Shown: positions 52,047 through 60,332 of the stretch, in pieces
Position numbering within the stretch: position 1 is the first letter of the stretch
Layout of the letters: each line of letters begins with the position of its first letter
From: Oceanobacillus saliphilus
Lineage (GTDB): Bacteria > Bacillota > Bacilli > Bacillales > Amphibacillaceae
Assembly (NCBI RefSeq): GCF_023522835.1
Contig: NZ_JALCZU010000010.1
Span: 62,001 to 126,000 of the forward strand
Direction: 5' to 3'
Length of the DNA stretch: 64,000 nt
Program-made: the position numbers and the translations under genes
The notes under the pieces: generated by a model
What the model was told of the DNA's origin: nothing
What the model saw: only the letters and a program-made list of their open reading frames with translations
Database searches by the model: none

Positions 52047-52289
52047 TCATCCCTTCATAGCCCTCGTCTCCTCCTGTTGACAGTTCGCACAGTAAAAATA
52101 ATGTAAACACGCTTTGCTTTCCAGTGACTGAGGATCTCCATCAAAAAGCTTCATTATATCAATATCCATATAGGCACTATAATCATCAAAATAATCGGTT
52201 ATCTTCCCCTGGTCCTCCAGGATCGAACTACAACCTGAACATTCAATGGTAACCGTTTCAAACCCATTACATAAAGGACAAACTTCCAT
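52047..52289 (-). CDS. Small zinc-ribbon hypothetical protein
   Basis: 80 residues with two CxxC knuckles at the N-terminus (CPLCNG, CSGC) and a further CLHYFYCANC near the C-terminus, likely one or two zinc sites. A central acidic stretch (ITDYFDDYSAYMDIDIMKLF) is typical of a conserved, uncharacterised Bacillaceae family. RBS AGAGGAG. No functional clue from neighbours. Confidence 0.75.
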   Translation of the reverse strand: MEVCPLCNGFETVTIECSGCSSILEDQGKITDYFDDYSAYMDIDIMKLFDGDPQSLESKACLHYFYCANCQQEETRAMKG

Positions 52290-52410
52290 CGGTTTCAGCT
52301 CCTCTAAAATTCCTATCTATTTCTAGAATCTCTAAAGGTAAGATGATTATGTAAGAAATTAGAGAATAAGTTTCCAATTGACAGTCGAATAGTGACAAGG
52401 GCCGGTTTGC

Positions 52411-52498
52411 TGTAGAAAACGCTTGGCAGAAACTTCTACAACTCAATTGTTGTACTTGGTGAAGCAGGTTCGAAAGTTTATGCTTTCTCACCTGCTAA
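52411..52498 (+). repeat. Two-hairpin dispersed repeat, copy 11
   Basis: Opens TAGAAAACGCTTGG; hairpin 1 is eroded; hairpin 2 is AGCAGGT-tc-GAAAG paired with CTTTC-tc-ACCTGCT, a stem sequence unlike other copies but still fully paired on both sides of a symmetric internal loop. Confidence 0.7.
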
Positions 52499-52517
52499 AA
52501 AAATGTTTCACAAACCA

Positions 52518-54902
52518 TTAACTATCCCGCTTCACGATATAATTTAATAAATGCTTTAGAAACGGGGTATCCTGTTTCCTTTCTTGCAACGCTTCAATTG
52601 CCAGACAATAATGATCCCACATTTCCCGTCTGGCACCATCTTTCCCAAGAATGGATACAAAGGTGGAATTATTGTTTTCAACATCTTTGCTCGCATGCTT
52701 TCCAAGTGTAGAAAGTTCACCCTCTACATCCAGTAAGTCGTCCTTAATCTGAAATGCAATACCCGCATGATGCGCGAATTTTTTCAAGGCATTCATCTCC
52801 AACTCGTCCGCACCTGCGAGGATGGCAGGCATAATCAGGGATGCTTCAAATCCAAATGCAGTTTTATACAAGGACATCGTATTCAATTCCTCCAGTGTCA
52901 ATTGTTTTCCTCTAGAATCCAGATCCATTGCCTGACCTGTACACATATCCACCGTCATTCGGGACGAATATTGAATTAGATGAAGAACCTTTTTCGGACT
53001 GAAGCCCTGAAGAGATGCTTGTTCAAATACAGCCATCTGGGTTAGGAGAAGAGCCGTCAATTCTGCTGTAGCAGTATTATACATCTCGTGAACGGTTGGT
53101 CTCCCTCGTCGGATGGACGCATTATCCTGGGAGGGCAGATCGTCATAAATGAGGGATGCCGTATGCATATACTCCAACGATTTCAGAAGCGGCAGAATTG
53201 CAGATTCATTTAATCTATATTCGCGAACCCCCATGAACCACGTTATGATTGGCCTGAGCCGCTTCCCATCACTTTTCAGACTGTAATTTGCAGCATCAAT
53301 GATTGGCTCATTTTTCAAGAATTCAGCGTTCGATTTAGGTATTTCTAAAATATGATTAATTTTCATGCGTATATTTTTTCCTACATTCAAAAATTCTTCC
53401 TGTTGCTTCCGCTCATTGATCAGCTCTTTTATCATATGGTCCCTGAGTAGCTTATCGAAGAAATCAACATCATCTGCTTTTCGTACCATCTGCTCGATAA
53501 GATGGTTGAAAGATTGATGAAAGGAAGCAAAGATCTCCATTACATCGTTGTATGTTTTTATTCCCATCCGATTTTTATATCGTTTCAGGCCGTTTATTGC
53601 ACGATCTAGAATAATCTCACATGTCTTTGCATCGGAGTGATAGACGTCATGGATTAAATAGGAGATTACTGTCCAATACAATTCGAAGGGATTAATCAGA
53701 TCCAAACGCTTGTCATGATGCTTCAAGTAATACGTATACGGGGTTACTCTTCCTTCCTCCAAGTCTTCAAACATGTCTGCAAAATCATCAGCGAGCTGAT
53801 TGTATATGCCATAAAAAAACGTTCGATTGTCAATGTCCTTATCTTCCGAAGCACGGATGATTGACCTAACAATTAACCTGGAAGAGGCGGATTTTACGAT
53901 TACTGGTATATATAGTTCTTCATTACTGTAAGTTTCATTTGATAGCTCTTTATCGCGGTCCACTTCCTGTGATTTAAAGAAAATATAAGATTGCTCAAGA
54001 AATGATAGCCACGTCGCTTGTTCCTGATTTGCTTTAATGAACTCAAAAGCATCTTTCAGTTCCGCATGAATGTATTTCATTAGTTCCCTATTGTCCCCAG
54101 TCCACTCTTCCATGTCAGGTACCGTTCCTGTGGTAAGGGTTATGCGTATCATCTCAGAATATTGCCTTTCCTCTTTCCTAGATAAAACTTTGGAATCGAG
54201 TAGGTCGTCAATGAAAGGATATGTCAGTCCATAGGAATAGCCAAGCCTTATCGCTTTATCCAATTTCTCCGTTCGTTCTTTTGGTTCTAGTTTATCCCCC
54301 ATCTCTTCAAATACTTGCATAACTACCCCAGCAATAATTTTAATCAATTTCCGCTGTGCTTCCTCAGCATTCATCCCACTAGGAATATTCAACGAAACAG
54401 TCTTTATTTTATCCATCACCCAGATTAGCGTTGACTCAACGCCTTCCTTCTGAGCCAATCGATACAAGCCGACCATACTGAATGTCTCGTGCTTGTTTTG
54501 TTGACTTTTTGCAACGGACTCGGTTACGTGTTTTCTTAAACGGGCAACATCACGCTGTATTCTTGCCTGTGTTGCCGGTTCGTCCAAGGCTTTCCCAAGA
54601 TCACGAATAAATATATAGGAAATGCTACGATCGAGATAACTTTCCAGTTTGCCTGTATGTTCCAGCCATTGAATATAACTGGAGTAATCCTGCTTATCCA
54701 GTTTTTTCTTTTTGCGCCATAAAAGAGGAATAAACGAAGGCTTAACATGATTGTGTTTCCATGAATGGATGTCATTCGTTAGGATAGGAATATAGTTCTG
54801 TTCCGAAAGCTGTACAGAAAGGGATTCAAAATAAATGGCTGCTTGTTGTTCAGCAAACCGATAGCACGCATCGGCATTTTTAAGTAACTCTTGATTCATC
54901 AT
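52518..54902 (-). CDS. Large polyprenyl synthetase with two tandem isoprenoid-synthase domains
   Basis: 794 residues, more than twice a normal polyprenyl synthase (about 300-350). The C-terminal half (about 505-794) is a standard trans-prenyltransferase: SDGKRLRP, first Asp motif DDLPSQDN (587-594) with RRGRPTVH, second Asp motif QIKDDLLDVEGE (718-729). The N-terminal half (about 140-480) is a diverged domain with YPFIDDLLDSKVLS (DDLLD 232-236) and NQLADDFADMFEDLEEGRVT (DDFAD 372-376), spaced 140 residues apart as in that fold, but lacks the GKR-type IPP site. The first 140 residues are helical without a recognised domain. It may be a prenyltransferase fused to a terpene-cyclase-like or regulatory partner (inference). 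Monocistronic. Confidence 0.82.
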   Translation of the reverse strand: MMNQELLKNADACYRFAEQQAAIYFESLSVQLSEQNYIPILTNDIHSWKHNHVKPSFIPLLWRKKKKLDKQDYSSYIQWLEHTGKLESYLDRSISYIFIRDLGKALDEPATQARIQRDVARLRKHVTESVAKSQQNKHETFSMVGLYRLAQKEGVESTLIWVMDKIKTVSLNIPSGMNAEEAQRKLIKIIAGVVMQVFEEMGDKLEPKERTEKLDKAIRLGYSYGLTYPFIDDLLDSKVLSRKEERQYSEMIRITLTTGTVPDMEEWTGDNRELMKYIHAELKDAFEFIKANQEQATWLSFLEQSYIFFKSQEVDRDKELSNETYSNEELYIPVIVKSASSRLIVRSIIRASEDKDIDNRTFFYGIYNQLADDFADMFEDLEEGRVTPYTYYLKHHDKRLDLINPFELYWTVISYLIHDVYHSDAKTCEIILDRAINGLKRYKNRMGIKTYNDVMEIFASFHQSFNHLIEQMVRKADDVDFFDKLLRDHMIKELINERKQQEEFLNVGKNIRMKINHILEIPKSNAEFLKNEPIIDAANYSLKSDGKRLRPIITWFMGVREYRLNESAILPLLKSLEYMHTASLIYDDLPSQDNASIRRGRPTVHEMYNTATAELTALLLTQMAVFEQASLQGFSPKKVLHLIQYSSRMTVDMCTGQAMDLDSRGKQLTLEELNTMSLYKTAFGFEASLIMPAILAGADELEMNALKKFAHHAGIAFQIKDDLLDVEGELSTLGKHASKDVENNNSTFVSILGKDGARREMWDHYCLAIEALQERKQDTPFLKHLLNYIVKRDS

Positions 54903-55267
54903 ATATATTACCTCTGTTTCTTGGACAGGGGGCTAGAATCTCTTCCCCCTTTTCTGTCTTTGTATTAAAAATAATATTCATTCATGCAAAAGGATACATA
55001 ATCACAGTTCCGACAAACGTACATAAGAGTCTTGGGTAAATCCTTATTAAAAGGCTTTACAAGTACCCTCCATACTTTTTTTATCATCCTTATGACAACA
55101 ATTTAATTCTTAATGTTGTAAATCATACCATGATTAGTCGTCATATAGCTTATCAAAGTTGCAAATCTACATAAGGGACTAGGAGCAAATGCAGGGCGTC
55201 TTGATTACCCCCGACAAGCTAACTTAAAAATCCCGAGTGATATGGCGTTCGCTCATGAGGGTGTTAA
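54903..55267. other. Intergenic stretch without a recognisable gene
   Basis: AT-rich region upstream of the large polyprenyl synthetase gene. It presumably holds that gene's promoter on the minus strand, but no pair of boxes was convincing. No small ORF with a ribosome binding site was found. Confidence 0.4.
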
Positions 55268-55363
55268 TTAGAAAACTTGGTTGTCACCAAGCCTTTCGAT
55301 TACATCCTTAGTTACACTTATGCAGACAGAAAAGTTTTTATACTTTCCTATCTGCTAAGAAAG
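55268..55363 (+). repeat. Two-hairpin dispersed repeat, copy 12
   Basis: Opens TTAGAAAACTTGGTTGTCAC; linker CCTTAGTTACACTTATGCA; hairpin 2 GCAGACAGAAAAGT with ACTTTCCTATCTGC (two mismatches). A tail fragment of the branched GC-rich element (GGACGTGCCCGTTTAGGT) follows at about 55390. Confidence 0.82.
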
Positions 55364-55513
55364 ACCTCAGATGGAGTCTGCTTTTACCGGACGTGCCCGT
55401 TTAGGTTTAAGTATTCATAGCTGCTTAAATTAGACTTTCCAAAATAGGCTTGCCAGAGCCCTGTCATTATTTTAGGTGTTAACATATGTTAATGATTATG
55501 GGGGTGGTATGAT

Positions 55514-55617
55514 ATGAGCGGAGTTGTCGTTATAGAGTACGGTGGGGGTACGCATTTGCTTTCGTAATGTTGATCCTCCTATTTATTATCGAAGCATCCT
55601 TCGATGAATATCGTTAG
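55514..55617 (+). pseudogene. Frameshifted YjcZ-like sporulation gene
   Basis: ATG 55514 behind GGGGGTGG encodes MSGVVVIEYGGG, then in the original frame soon stops (THLLS). With one extra G in the run at 55544-55548 the frame continues as YAFAFVMLILLFIIEASFDE to TAG 55617. That is the glycine-then-hydrophobic-helix pattern of YjcZ-family small proteins, as in the intact gene 130 bp downstream. One-base loss in the G tract, phase variation or a sequencing error are possible. Confidence 0.6.
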
Positions 55618-55637
55618 TGAAAATGAATAAGTAAATA

Positions 55638-55726
55638 GTAGAAAATTTGGTAACTGCCCAAGTCTTTGGACGGATGCCTTCGTTGCACTTATGCAAGTAA
55701 GAAAGTCTATACTTTCTTACTTGCTA
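55638..55726 (+). repeat. Two-hairpin dispersed repeat, copy 13 (upstream of yjcZ-like gene)
   Basis: Opens TAGAAAATTTGG. Hairpin 1 is GGTAACTGCCCAA... type. The linker is CCTTCGTTGCACTTATGCA. Hairpin 2 is a perfect 14-bp stem, GCAAGTAAGAAAGT (55693-55706) with ACTTTCTTACTTGC (55711-55724). It ends about 14 bp before the next Shine-Dalgarno. Confidence 0.87.
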
Positions 55727-55750
55727 CTAAAAAAGTTAGGGGAGATATGT

Positions 55751-55933
55751 ATGGGTTACGGATATGGACCTGATTATGATGTTTATGGAGCACAATATGG
55801 TGGATGCGGTTATAGTGGACCAGTTGCTGGAACAACAACCAGCTATTGTCCTCCTCGTGGAGCCAGTAAGGACTTTGTGTTAATTATCGTATTGTTTATC
55901 CTTCTCATTATTGTAGGTGCAGCCTGGTTGTAA
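55751..55933 (+). CDS. YjcZ-family sporulation protein
   Basis: 60 residues from ATG 55751, behind AGGGGAGA. The N-terminus is rich in Gly and Tyr (MGYGYGPDYDVYGAQYGGCG), and the C-terminus is the conserved hydrophobic helix FVLIIVLFILLIIVGAAWL. The family is expressed in sporulation and often occurs in several small copies; a broken relative lies just upstream. Function at the molecular level unknown. Confidence 0.85.
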   Translation: MGYGYGPDYDVYGAQYGGCGYSGPVAGTTTSYCPPRGASKDFVLIIVLFILLIIVGAAWL

Positions 55934-55970
55934 ATAACCAATCTGCAGAAAACGTTAGTTGATTTCTTAA

Positions 55971-56004
55971 TAAGGCTGTCGGATCCCTCCACCCGACAGC
56001 CTTA
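55971..56004. terminator. Hairpin after the yjcZ-like gene
   Basis: TAAGGCTGTCGG (55971-55982) with CCGACAGCCTTA (55993-56004), perfect 12-bp stem but without a clear T-run. Confidence 0.6.
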
Positions 56005-56040
56005 TAATGAGTGACTGTCATATTCTACATATAAAAATAA

Positions 56041-56082
56041 AAAGCCATCTCTTATATGTAAATTTACAAAAGAGATGGCTTT
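56041..56082 (-). terminator. Terminator of the small gene 56103-56231
   Basis: AAAGCCATCTCTT with AAGAGATGGCTTT; on the minus strand followed by TTTTTATTTTTAT. Confidence 0.85.
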
Positions 56083-56102
56083 CCATAAGAAATGATAACG
56101 TA

Positions 56103-56231
56103 TTACTTTTTAACTGGAGTGCACACTGCATATAAACTTTCAGTTGAATCAGATACATTGACTTCAATTACTTTATATCCTTCTTCAATTGCCTTCGTGT
56201 TACTGAAAGTTATCATTTGGTTCTTATACAT
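56103..56231 (-). CDS. Small hypothetical protein
   Basis: 42 residues (MYKNQMITFSNTKAIEEG..., ending AVCTPVKK), predicted as a small mixed alpha/beta protein. The good Shine-Dalgarno AAGGAAGAAG before ATG 56231 and the dedicated terminator support expression. Family not recognised. Confidence 0.65.
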   Translation of the reverse strand: MYKNQMITFSNTKAIEEGYKVIEVNVSDSTESLYAVCTPVKK

Positions 56232-56463
56232 AGTTCTTCTTCCTTCCATAAAGAATTTCTCACACAATAATTAATATATGTCGGAAGTTTAAAAGTGTGC
56301 ATGCATTTCTGTATTCAATTTTTAAAAATAATTTTAACTAAAAAAGATTGTTACGTTGCACTTGTCCAATTGGTAAGTTTAGACAAGCCCTCTCTCACAT
56401 TTGTTCAAACGCAAGAATATTGCTAAAATAGGACAAATAGAAGTCTTTACAAGGTGTGAGTTT

Positions 56464-57594
56464 ATGCGAATAATTAGAAATAGTATCGTCTTGTTACTGA
56501 TTGTTGGTGCGCTTTGGCATTTTTATGGAGAGTCGTTCCAGCATTCTGGTTTGGAGGGCGTCTTTGAAGAAATTCAGACGGATGTCAATCAAATTAGGGA
56601 AAATCCAAATGTAACTAGTGCGATTAATACGATAAATCAAGAAATTCAACTGTTATTTGGCAGATTGACGGACAATCTACAGAATAACGAACAATCTACA
56701 GAACCCGCTCCACAGACGCCTCAACTAGAGGAACCATCTAAGCAATCATTCTCCGTCCATAATGTGGAAATTGGGGATGAGCGTTCCGATGTTGAGCAAA
56801 AAGCAGGCGAACCAATACGTTCCTCTTTGAATGAATATGGCGTCGAATGGGTGAGCTACCATGAAAATTATCATAACTTTTTCATGGCTGCCTATGATGA
56901 GCAGGATAAAGTTGCGGGGTTGTACACGAACCAGGACTTATTATCTTCTACACATGGAATTACCTTTACAAGTTCGAGAGAGTCTGTTTTGGCTACGTTG
57001 GATGAGCCGCTTAAAGCGATACGGAAAGGACTTATCAATTACCAGATACAGGACAATCAGGAATATAATACATTTCTGATCGATTCTAATTATGTGACCA
57101 TCTTTTATGACAAGCATGAAAACAGTACGGTCACAGCTATACAGATCATCAGCAGTGAACTGGAAAAGCAAAAAGGAGCATATTTTGCCAATCCAAGTGG
57201 CGAGTTAAAAGAAGGACTTGAATATCAATTATTCGATCTGACGAATGCCGCGAGAGTAAAGCACGGCCTTTCTGTTTTAGATTGGGATGAAGCAGTAAGA
57301 CAAACAGCTCGTGACCACAGTACAGATATGGCTGAAAACAACTATTTTGGTCACACAAACTTGGAGGGACAGTCACCATTTGACCGAATGGCAGAAGATG
57401 ACATCGTCTTCCGAATTGCTGGAGAAAACCTTGCTGCCGGTCAGCCTAGTAGTATTTTTGCCCATGAAGGCTTAATGAACTCGCTCGGTCACCGGGAAAA
57501 TAAATTGAAACAAGACTATGAAGCTCTCGCTGTTGGTGTTTCATTCAATCGTGATTCACAGCCATTTTATACAGAGAACTTTTTGACAAAGTAG
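56464..57594 (+). CDS. CAP/SCP-domain protein, YlbC-like
   Basis: 376 residues from ATG 56464 (MRIIRNSIVLL), behind AAGGTGTGAG. A single N-terminal membrane anchor, a linker, a CAP-associated N-terminal domain (about 100-240, with VEIGDERSDVEQKAGEP) and a C-terminal CAP domain (LFDLTNAARVKHGLSVLDWD, ARDHSTDMAENNYFGHTN, GENLAAGQ). This matches B. subtilis YlbC. CAP proteins in bacilli are extracellular and of unknown activity. Confidence 0.88.
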   Translation: MRIIRNSIVLLLIVGALWHFYGESFQHSGLEGVFEEIQTDVNQIRENPNVTSAINTINQEIQLLFGRLTDNLQNNEQSTEPAPQTPQLEEPSKQSFSVHNVEIGDERSDVEQKAGEPIRSSLNEYGVEWVSYHENYHNFFMAAYDEQDKVAGLYTNQDLLSSTHGITFTSSRESVLATLDEPLKAIRKGLINYQIQDNQEYNTFLIDSNYVTIFYDKHENSTVTAIQIISSELEKQKGAYFANPSGELKEGLEYQLFDLTNAARVKHGLSVLDWDEAVRQTARDHSTDMAENNYFGHTNLEGQSPFDRMAEDDIVFRIAGENLAAGQPSSIFAHEGLMNSLGHRENKLKQDYEALAVGVSFNRDSQPFYTENFLTK

Positions 57595-57611
57595 CTTTTT
57601 AGATAATGCAG

Positions 57612-57668
57612 AAAAAAGTCCGGAAACCCGAGGAGACTTTCTACCTCTTGTTCTGGACTTTTTTGTTT
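57612..57668 (+). terminator. Terminator of the CAP-domain gene
   Basis: AAAAAAGTCCGGAA (57612-57625) with TTCTGGACTTTTTT (57651-57664), one G-U pair, then TTTT. Confidence 0.85.
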
Positions 57669-57724
57669 TTATCATGCATATCTAGCATCTATTTTCCTTT
57701 TCTTGTTTCGAAGGATAACGTGAA

Positions 57725-57790
57725 ACATCATACAGTGGGGGGGTTCTGCCCTGTTTTATCCCCCGTCTTCACGTTTTTGGTTTTTCCAAC
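57725..57790 (-). repeat. Possible relic of a structured or mobile element
   Basis: Minus strand: AAAACCAAAAACGTGAAGACGG, then a hairpin GGGGG...CCCCC. The first box closely matches one at about 50640-50665. A mobile element end or a conserved RNA motif; not resolved. Confidence 0.35.
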
Positions 57791-57831
57791 GCTAAAGTAA
57801 GGGTAATACTAACGTTGGTGCGTGCTAAATG

Positions 57832-57963
57832 TCATTTAGTCAACCAATCCTGAATACTTTCTGGCAACTGACGATAGAATAAACCTTTATATTTGATGTC
57901 GAGTAACCCTGCTACGACTAGTAGTATCGTAATCATCAGGAGAAAAAATGATTTATTTTTCAT
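57832..57963 (-). CDS. Small single-helix membrane protein
   Basis: 43 residues: one hydrophobic helix (FFLLMITILLVVAGLLDI) followed by a short polar tail (YKGLFYRQLPESIQDWLTK). GGAGG lies eight bases before ATG 57963. It is below normal ORF cut-offs. Function unknown. Confidence 0.7.
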   Translation of the reverse strand: MKNKSFFLLMITILLVVAGLLDIKYKGLFYRQLPESIQDWLTK

Positions 57964-58068
57964 CCCATTAACCTCCATTTTTTTATTCCTTATAAATTTT
58001 TCTATATTCTTTTTTCTGAAATATCTTTAGCCTGAAACAGACGAGTGTGCGCGTGTTTCACTCCGTCC

Positions 58069-58263
58069 CTATGTAATGCTTACAATGTATGCTGCTAGTG
58101 CAATCAGAGATGCCACAGTTACTACTATATAAATTAATGATAGACGAGTAACATTTTTCTTTGACGACTTATCATAGTCTGAATCACTTCTGTTCACTTC
58201 CCGTATCGTTAAGAAGAAAGCGATAATACAAACAATGATAATTAAAATAATGGAAAAATTCAT
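58069..58263 (-). CDS. Small two-helix membrane protein
   Basis: 64 residues from ATG 58263 (MNFSIILIIIVC), six bases after GGGGG. Two membrane helices are separated by a short polar loop (REVNRSDSDYDKSSKKN). An alternative start at 58269 lies too close to the Shine-Dalgarno. Family not recognised. Confidence 0.65.
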   Translation of the reverse strand: MNFSIILIIIVCIIAFFLTIREVNRSDSDYDKSSKKNVTRLSLIYIVVTVASLIALAAYIVSIT

Positions 58264-58279
58264 AAACATCCCCCTGTTT

Positions 58280-58640
58280 TTAGGAATTCCGGTACTTTAA
58301 TAAAACCTTTTAAAATGATTTCTTCTTTCCCTGATACGATACTATCTTTAATTAATTCGGATAAGTATATAATATCAATTAAATACAACTTAGGGAAGGT
58401 AATCTAAATTAATTATCTTATCTCACTAACCCCTTACCTTATCGCACATGATCTAGGAACAGTTCTATAGACTGGAAACCGAGTATCCAATTAAGACCTC
58501 GAGAGAATAGCTGCAGGACGTCGCTTGTTTCTGTAAGTCCAGTATCACTTCCTTACTTGTTTGAAACTTGCTTGTCATCTTTTCTGTCGTTGACAGCATT
58601 CGTTCCACATATACCTATTCAAAAGTTTTATAGTGTCCTC
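58280..58640. other. Intergenic stretch without a recognisable gene
   Basis: About 360 bp between two small minus-strand genes; AT-rich at first, then mixed. No ORF with a plausible start site and no clear hairpin before the terminator at 58647. Confidence 0.4.
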
Positions 58641-58646
58641 GTTACT

Positions 58647-58685
58647 GAAAAAACGAGGGTGTTTCCTATTCAGGAAATCACCCTC
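58647..58685 (-). terminator. Terminator of the DUF2187 gene
   Basis: GAGGGTG-tTTCCT with AGGAAA-t-CACCCTC, followed on the minus strand by GTTTTTTC. A competing hairpin CCTCGTT/AACGAGG overlaps it. Confidence 0.8.
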
Positions 58686-58699
58686 ATTTCATCTGACAA

Positions 58700-58885
58700 T
58701 CATATAATCTCATAATTTTTATGACCTACAACTGTCTTATTCCCTTTAAAGTCTAAATCCGTATTGTTTTCTGTAACCGAAACGATTACAGAGTTTTCGT
58801 TGACCTTTTCAACGATCCCTTTAACACCAGATTTAAAAAAGATTTCATCACCGATTTCTGCATTCTTTACGGAATTGGAACTCAA
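58700..58885 (-). CDS. DUF2187 protein, YkvS-like
   Basis: 61 residues from TTG 58885, five bases after a GGTGGGGG run; the longer TTG frame from 58915 would include that Shine-Dalgarno. A KOW/SH3-like small beta protein: IGDEIFFKSGVKGIVEKVNE, then NSVIVSV and KTVVGHKNYEII, as in B. subtilis YkvS. Function unknown. Confidence 0.8.
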   Translation of the reverse strand: MSSNSVKNAEIGDEIFFKSGVKGIVEKVNENSVIVSVTENNTDLDFKGNKTVVGHKNYEII

Positions 58886-59081
58886 TGTATCCCCCACCTT
58901 TTCTGGAAATTGCAAATCATTCTATCTAAGTTGATGATATACCAAGTTTAACCAATACGAAAGTAAAAAGAAACATGGGAGAACAATTTCAGATATCCTG
59001 CTTCGTTGGCAACAAACTACCCCCTATGGTGAATAAGGCTTTTACAAGCATGACTATACTAAATTACTTTATTTTTCCATT

Positions 59082-59510
59082 CTAAAACCAACCGAAAAAT
59101 CCGGTCGAATAAATGATGACTAATAAAAGTACAATAAATACCAATTGGATAATCGTCAAAATATAAGCATTTCGATTTTCGGCATATTTCCACTCCATCA
59201 TAGCTCGAACCGATTCTATCACTACTATAAATAGAAAGGTTATAAACCATACTTCCAAAAACCAGATTCTTTCCATAGGGACTCTCATTATGTTAACGAG
59301 ATATCCGATCACAAGAAGGATTAAAAAAGTAATTCTAACATTCCACTCCATCTTTTTATGCTGCTCATTGACAGGCTTATATGAAAATAGCTTCTTCTTT
59401 TCCACTTTCAACAATTTCCTCATAACATAATCAAATGTAACTACCACCAATAAAAAAATGGACAAAAAGATAGCTAACTGCAACCAAAATAGTGGTTCAA
59501 AATTGTACAA
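59082..59510 (-). CDS. DUF4181 membrane protein
   Basis: 142 residues and four membrane helices. The motif DYVMRKLLKVEKKKLFSY after helix 1 and the pair WNVRITFLILLV / ESVRAMMEWKY are those of DUF4181, found in Bacillaceae only. TTG start at 59510 behind AAGGGGAG. Function unknown. Confidence 0.75.
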   Translation of the reverse strand: MYNFEPLFWLQLAIFLSIFLLVVVTFDYVMRKLLKVEKKKLFSYKPVNEQHKKMEWNVRITFLILLVIGYLVNIMRVPMERIWFLEVWFITFLFIVVIESVRAMMEWKYAENRNAYILTIIQLVFIVLLLVIIYSTGFFGWF

Positions 59511-59570
59511 AACTCATTCTCCCCTTCTTCTAAACCTATTGAAGGTACTCCATATAGTCTTTAGCAAAAT

Positions 59571-60320
59571 CTATAATGGATAATAACGATGTACAACCTC
59601 CAGAAGCCGGTCCGATTTCTCCGACTGTACATGTTCTGACAATCTTGCCCCTGCTATGATGGGAGCCCACCTGAAAATTTCACCTTTTGACAATCCGCTT
59701 TTCTCACAATAACTATTCAGATACATGTTGGCTAAATCAACGGAAATCTGTGAATATAAAAGATATGTACGATATACGTCGGCTCTAATATCCCCGGCAC
59801 TGGCATCCACCCAATCGATAATAGTTACTTTGTTAGTTGACATAATTAGGTTATACAAATGAAAATCTCCATGACATAGCCTTTTCTCAAATGTCATTGC
59901 ATCCAGTTCGGACAGCAAAGCAACTTGATGTCTTTTATCCAGAACAGTGGCAGACTCTATTTGACGGCTTAATTTTTCCGACATGGGTTCAAGCGAATCT
60001 GCCTTATTATTATGTATTTTTTGCTGTACAGCAACAGAAATTTCCATATAATACGCTGCTTGTTGCCTGTTTTCGGATAGAAGATCACCTAGAGTTCTAC
60101 CTTTGATATATTCCATTACGATAGCTTGCTTCCCGTCTATTTTTGTTATATCCAATAGTTTAGGAACTGAAAGTCCACAATCATAAGCGTATTTTTGCTT
60201 ATTTGCTTCATGAAATGACTCATTGTCAGGCAAAAAGTCATTAAACACTTTGACTATCTTATTTTCGCGAAGATAGATTTTTGCTGTATTGCCGATTGCG
60301 ATTGGAGTGCCTAAGTTCAT
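59571..60320 (-). CDS. Aminoglycoside phosphotransferase-family kinase
   Basis: 249 residues of the APH/choline kinase fold. N-lobe Lys in NKIVKVF; hinge region AIVMEYIKGRTLGDLL; catalytic loop LCHGDFHLYNLI (Asp and Asn present) and the metal-binding IDWVDASAGD. It is related to enzymes that phosphorylate aminoglycosides, but also to many with other small-molecule substrates, so resistance should not be assumed. It follows fosB on the same strand by about 12 bp, so they may be co-transcribed. Confidence 0.85.
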   Translation of the reverse strand: MNLGTPIAIGNTAKIYLRENKIVKVFNDFLPDNESFHEANKQKYAYDCGLSVPKLLDITKIDGKQAIVMEYIKGRTLGDLLSENRQQAAYYMEISVAVQQKIHNNKADSLEPMSEKLSRQIESATVLDKRHQVALLSELDAMTFEKRLCHGDFHLYNLIMSTNKVTIIDWVDASAGDIRADVYRTYLLYSQISVDLANMYLNSYCEKSGLSKGEIFRWAPIIAGARLSEHVQSEKSDRLLEVVHRYYPL

Positions 60321-60332
60321 TCGATCTCTCTC

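Noticed and set aside
57606-57800. 64-codon plus-strand ORF downstream of the CAP gene
   Set aside because: It starts inside the CAP gene terminator hairpin, has no ribosome binding site and runs through the repeated box at 57725-57790.
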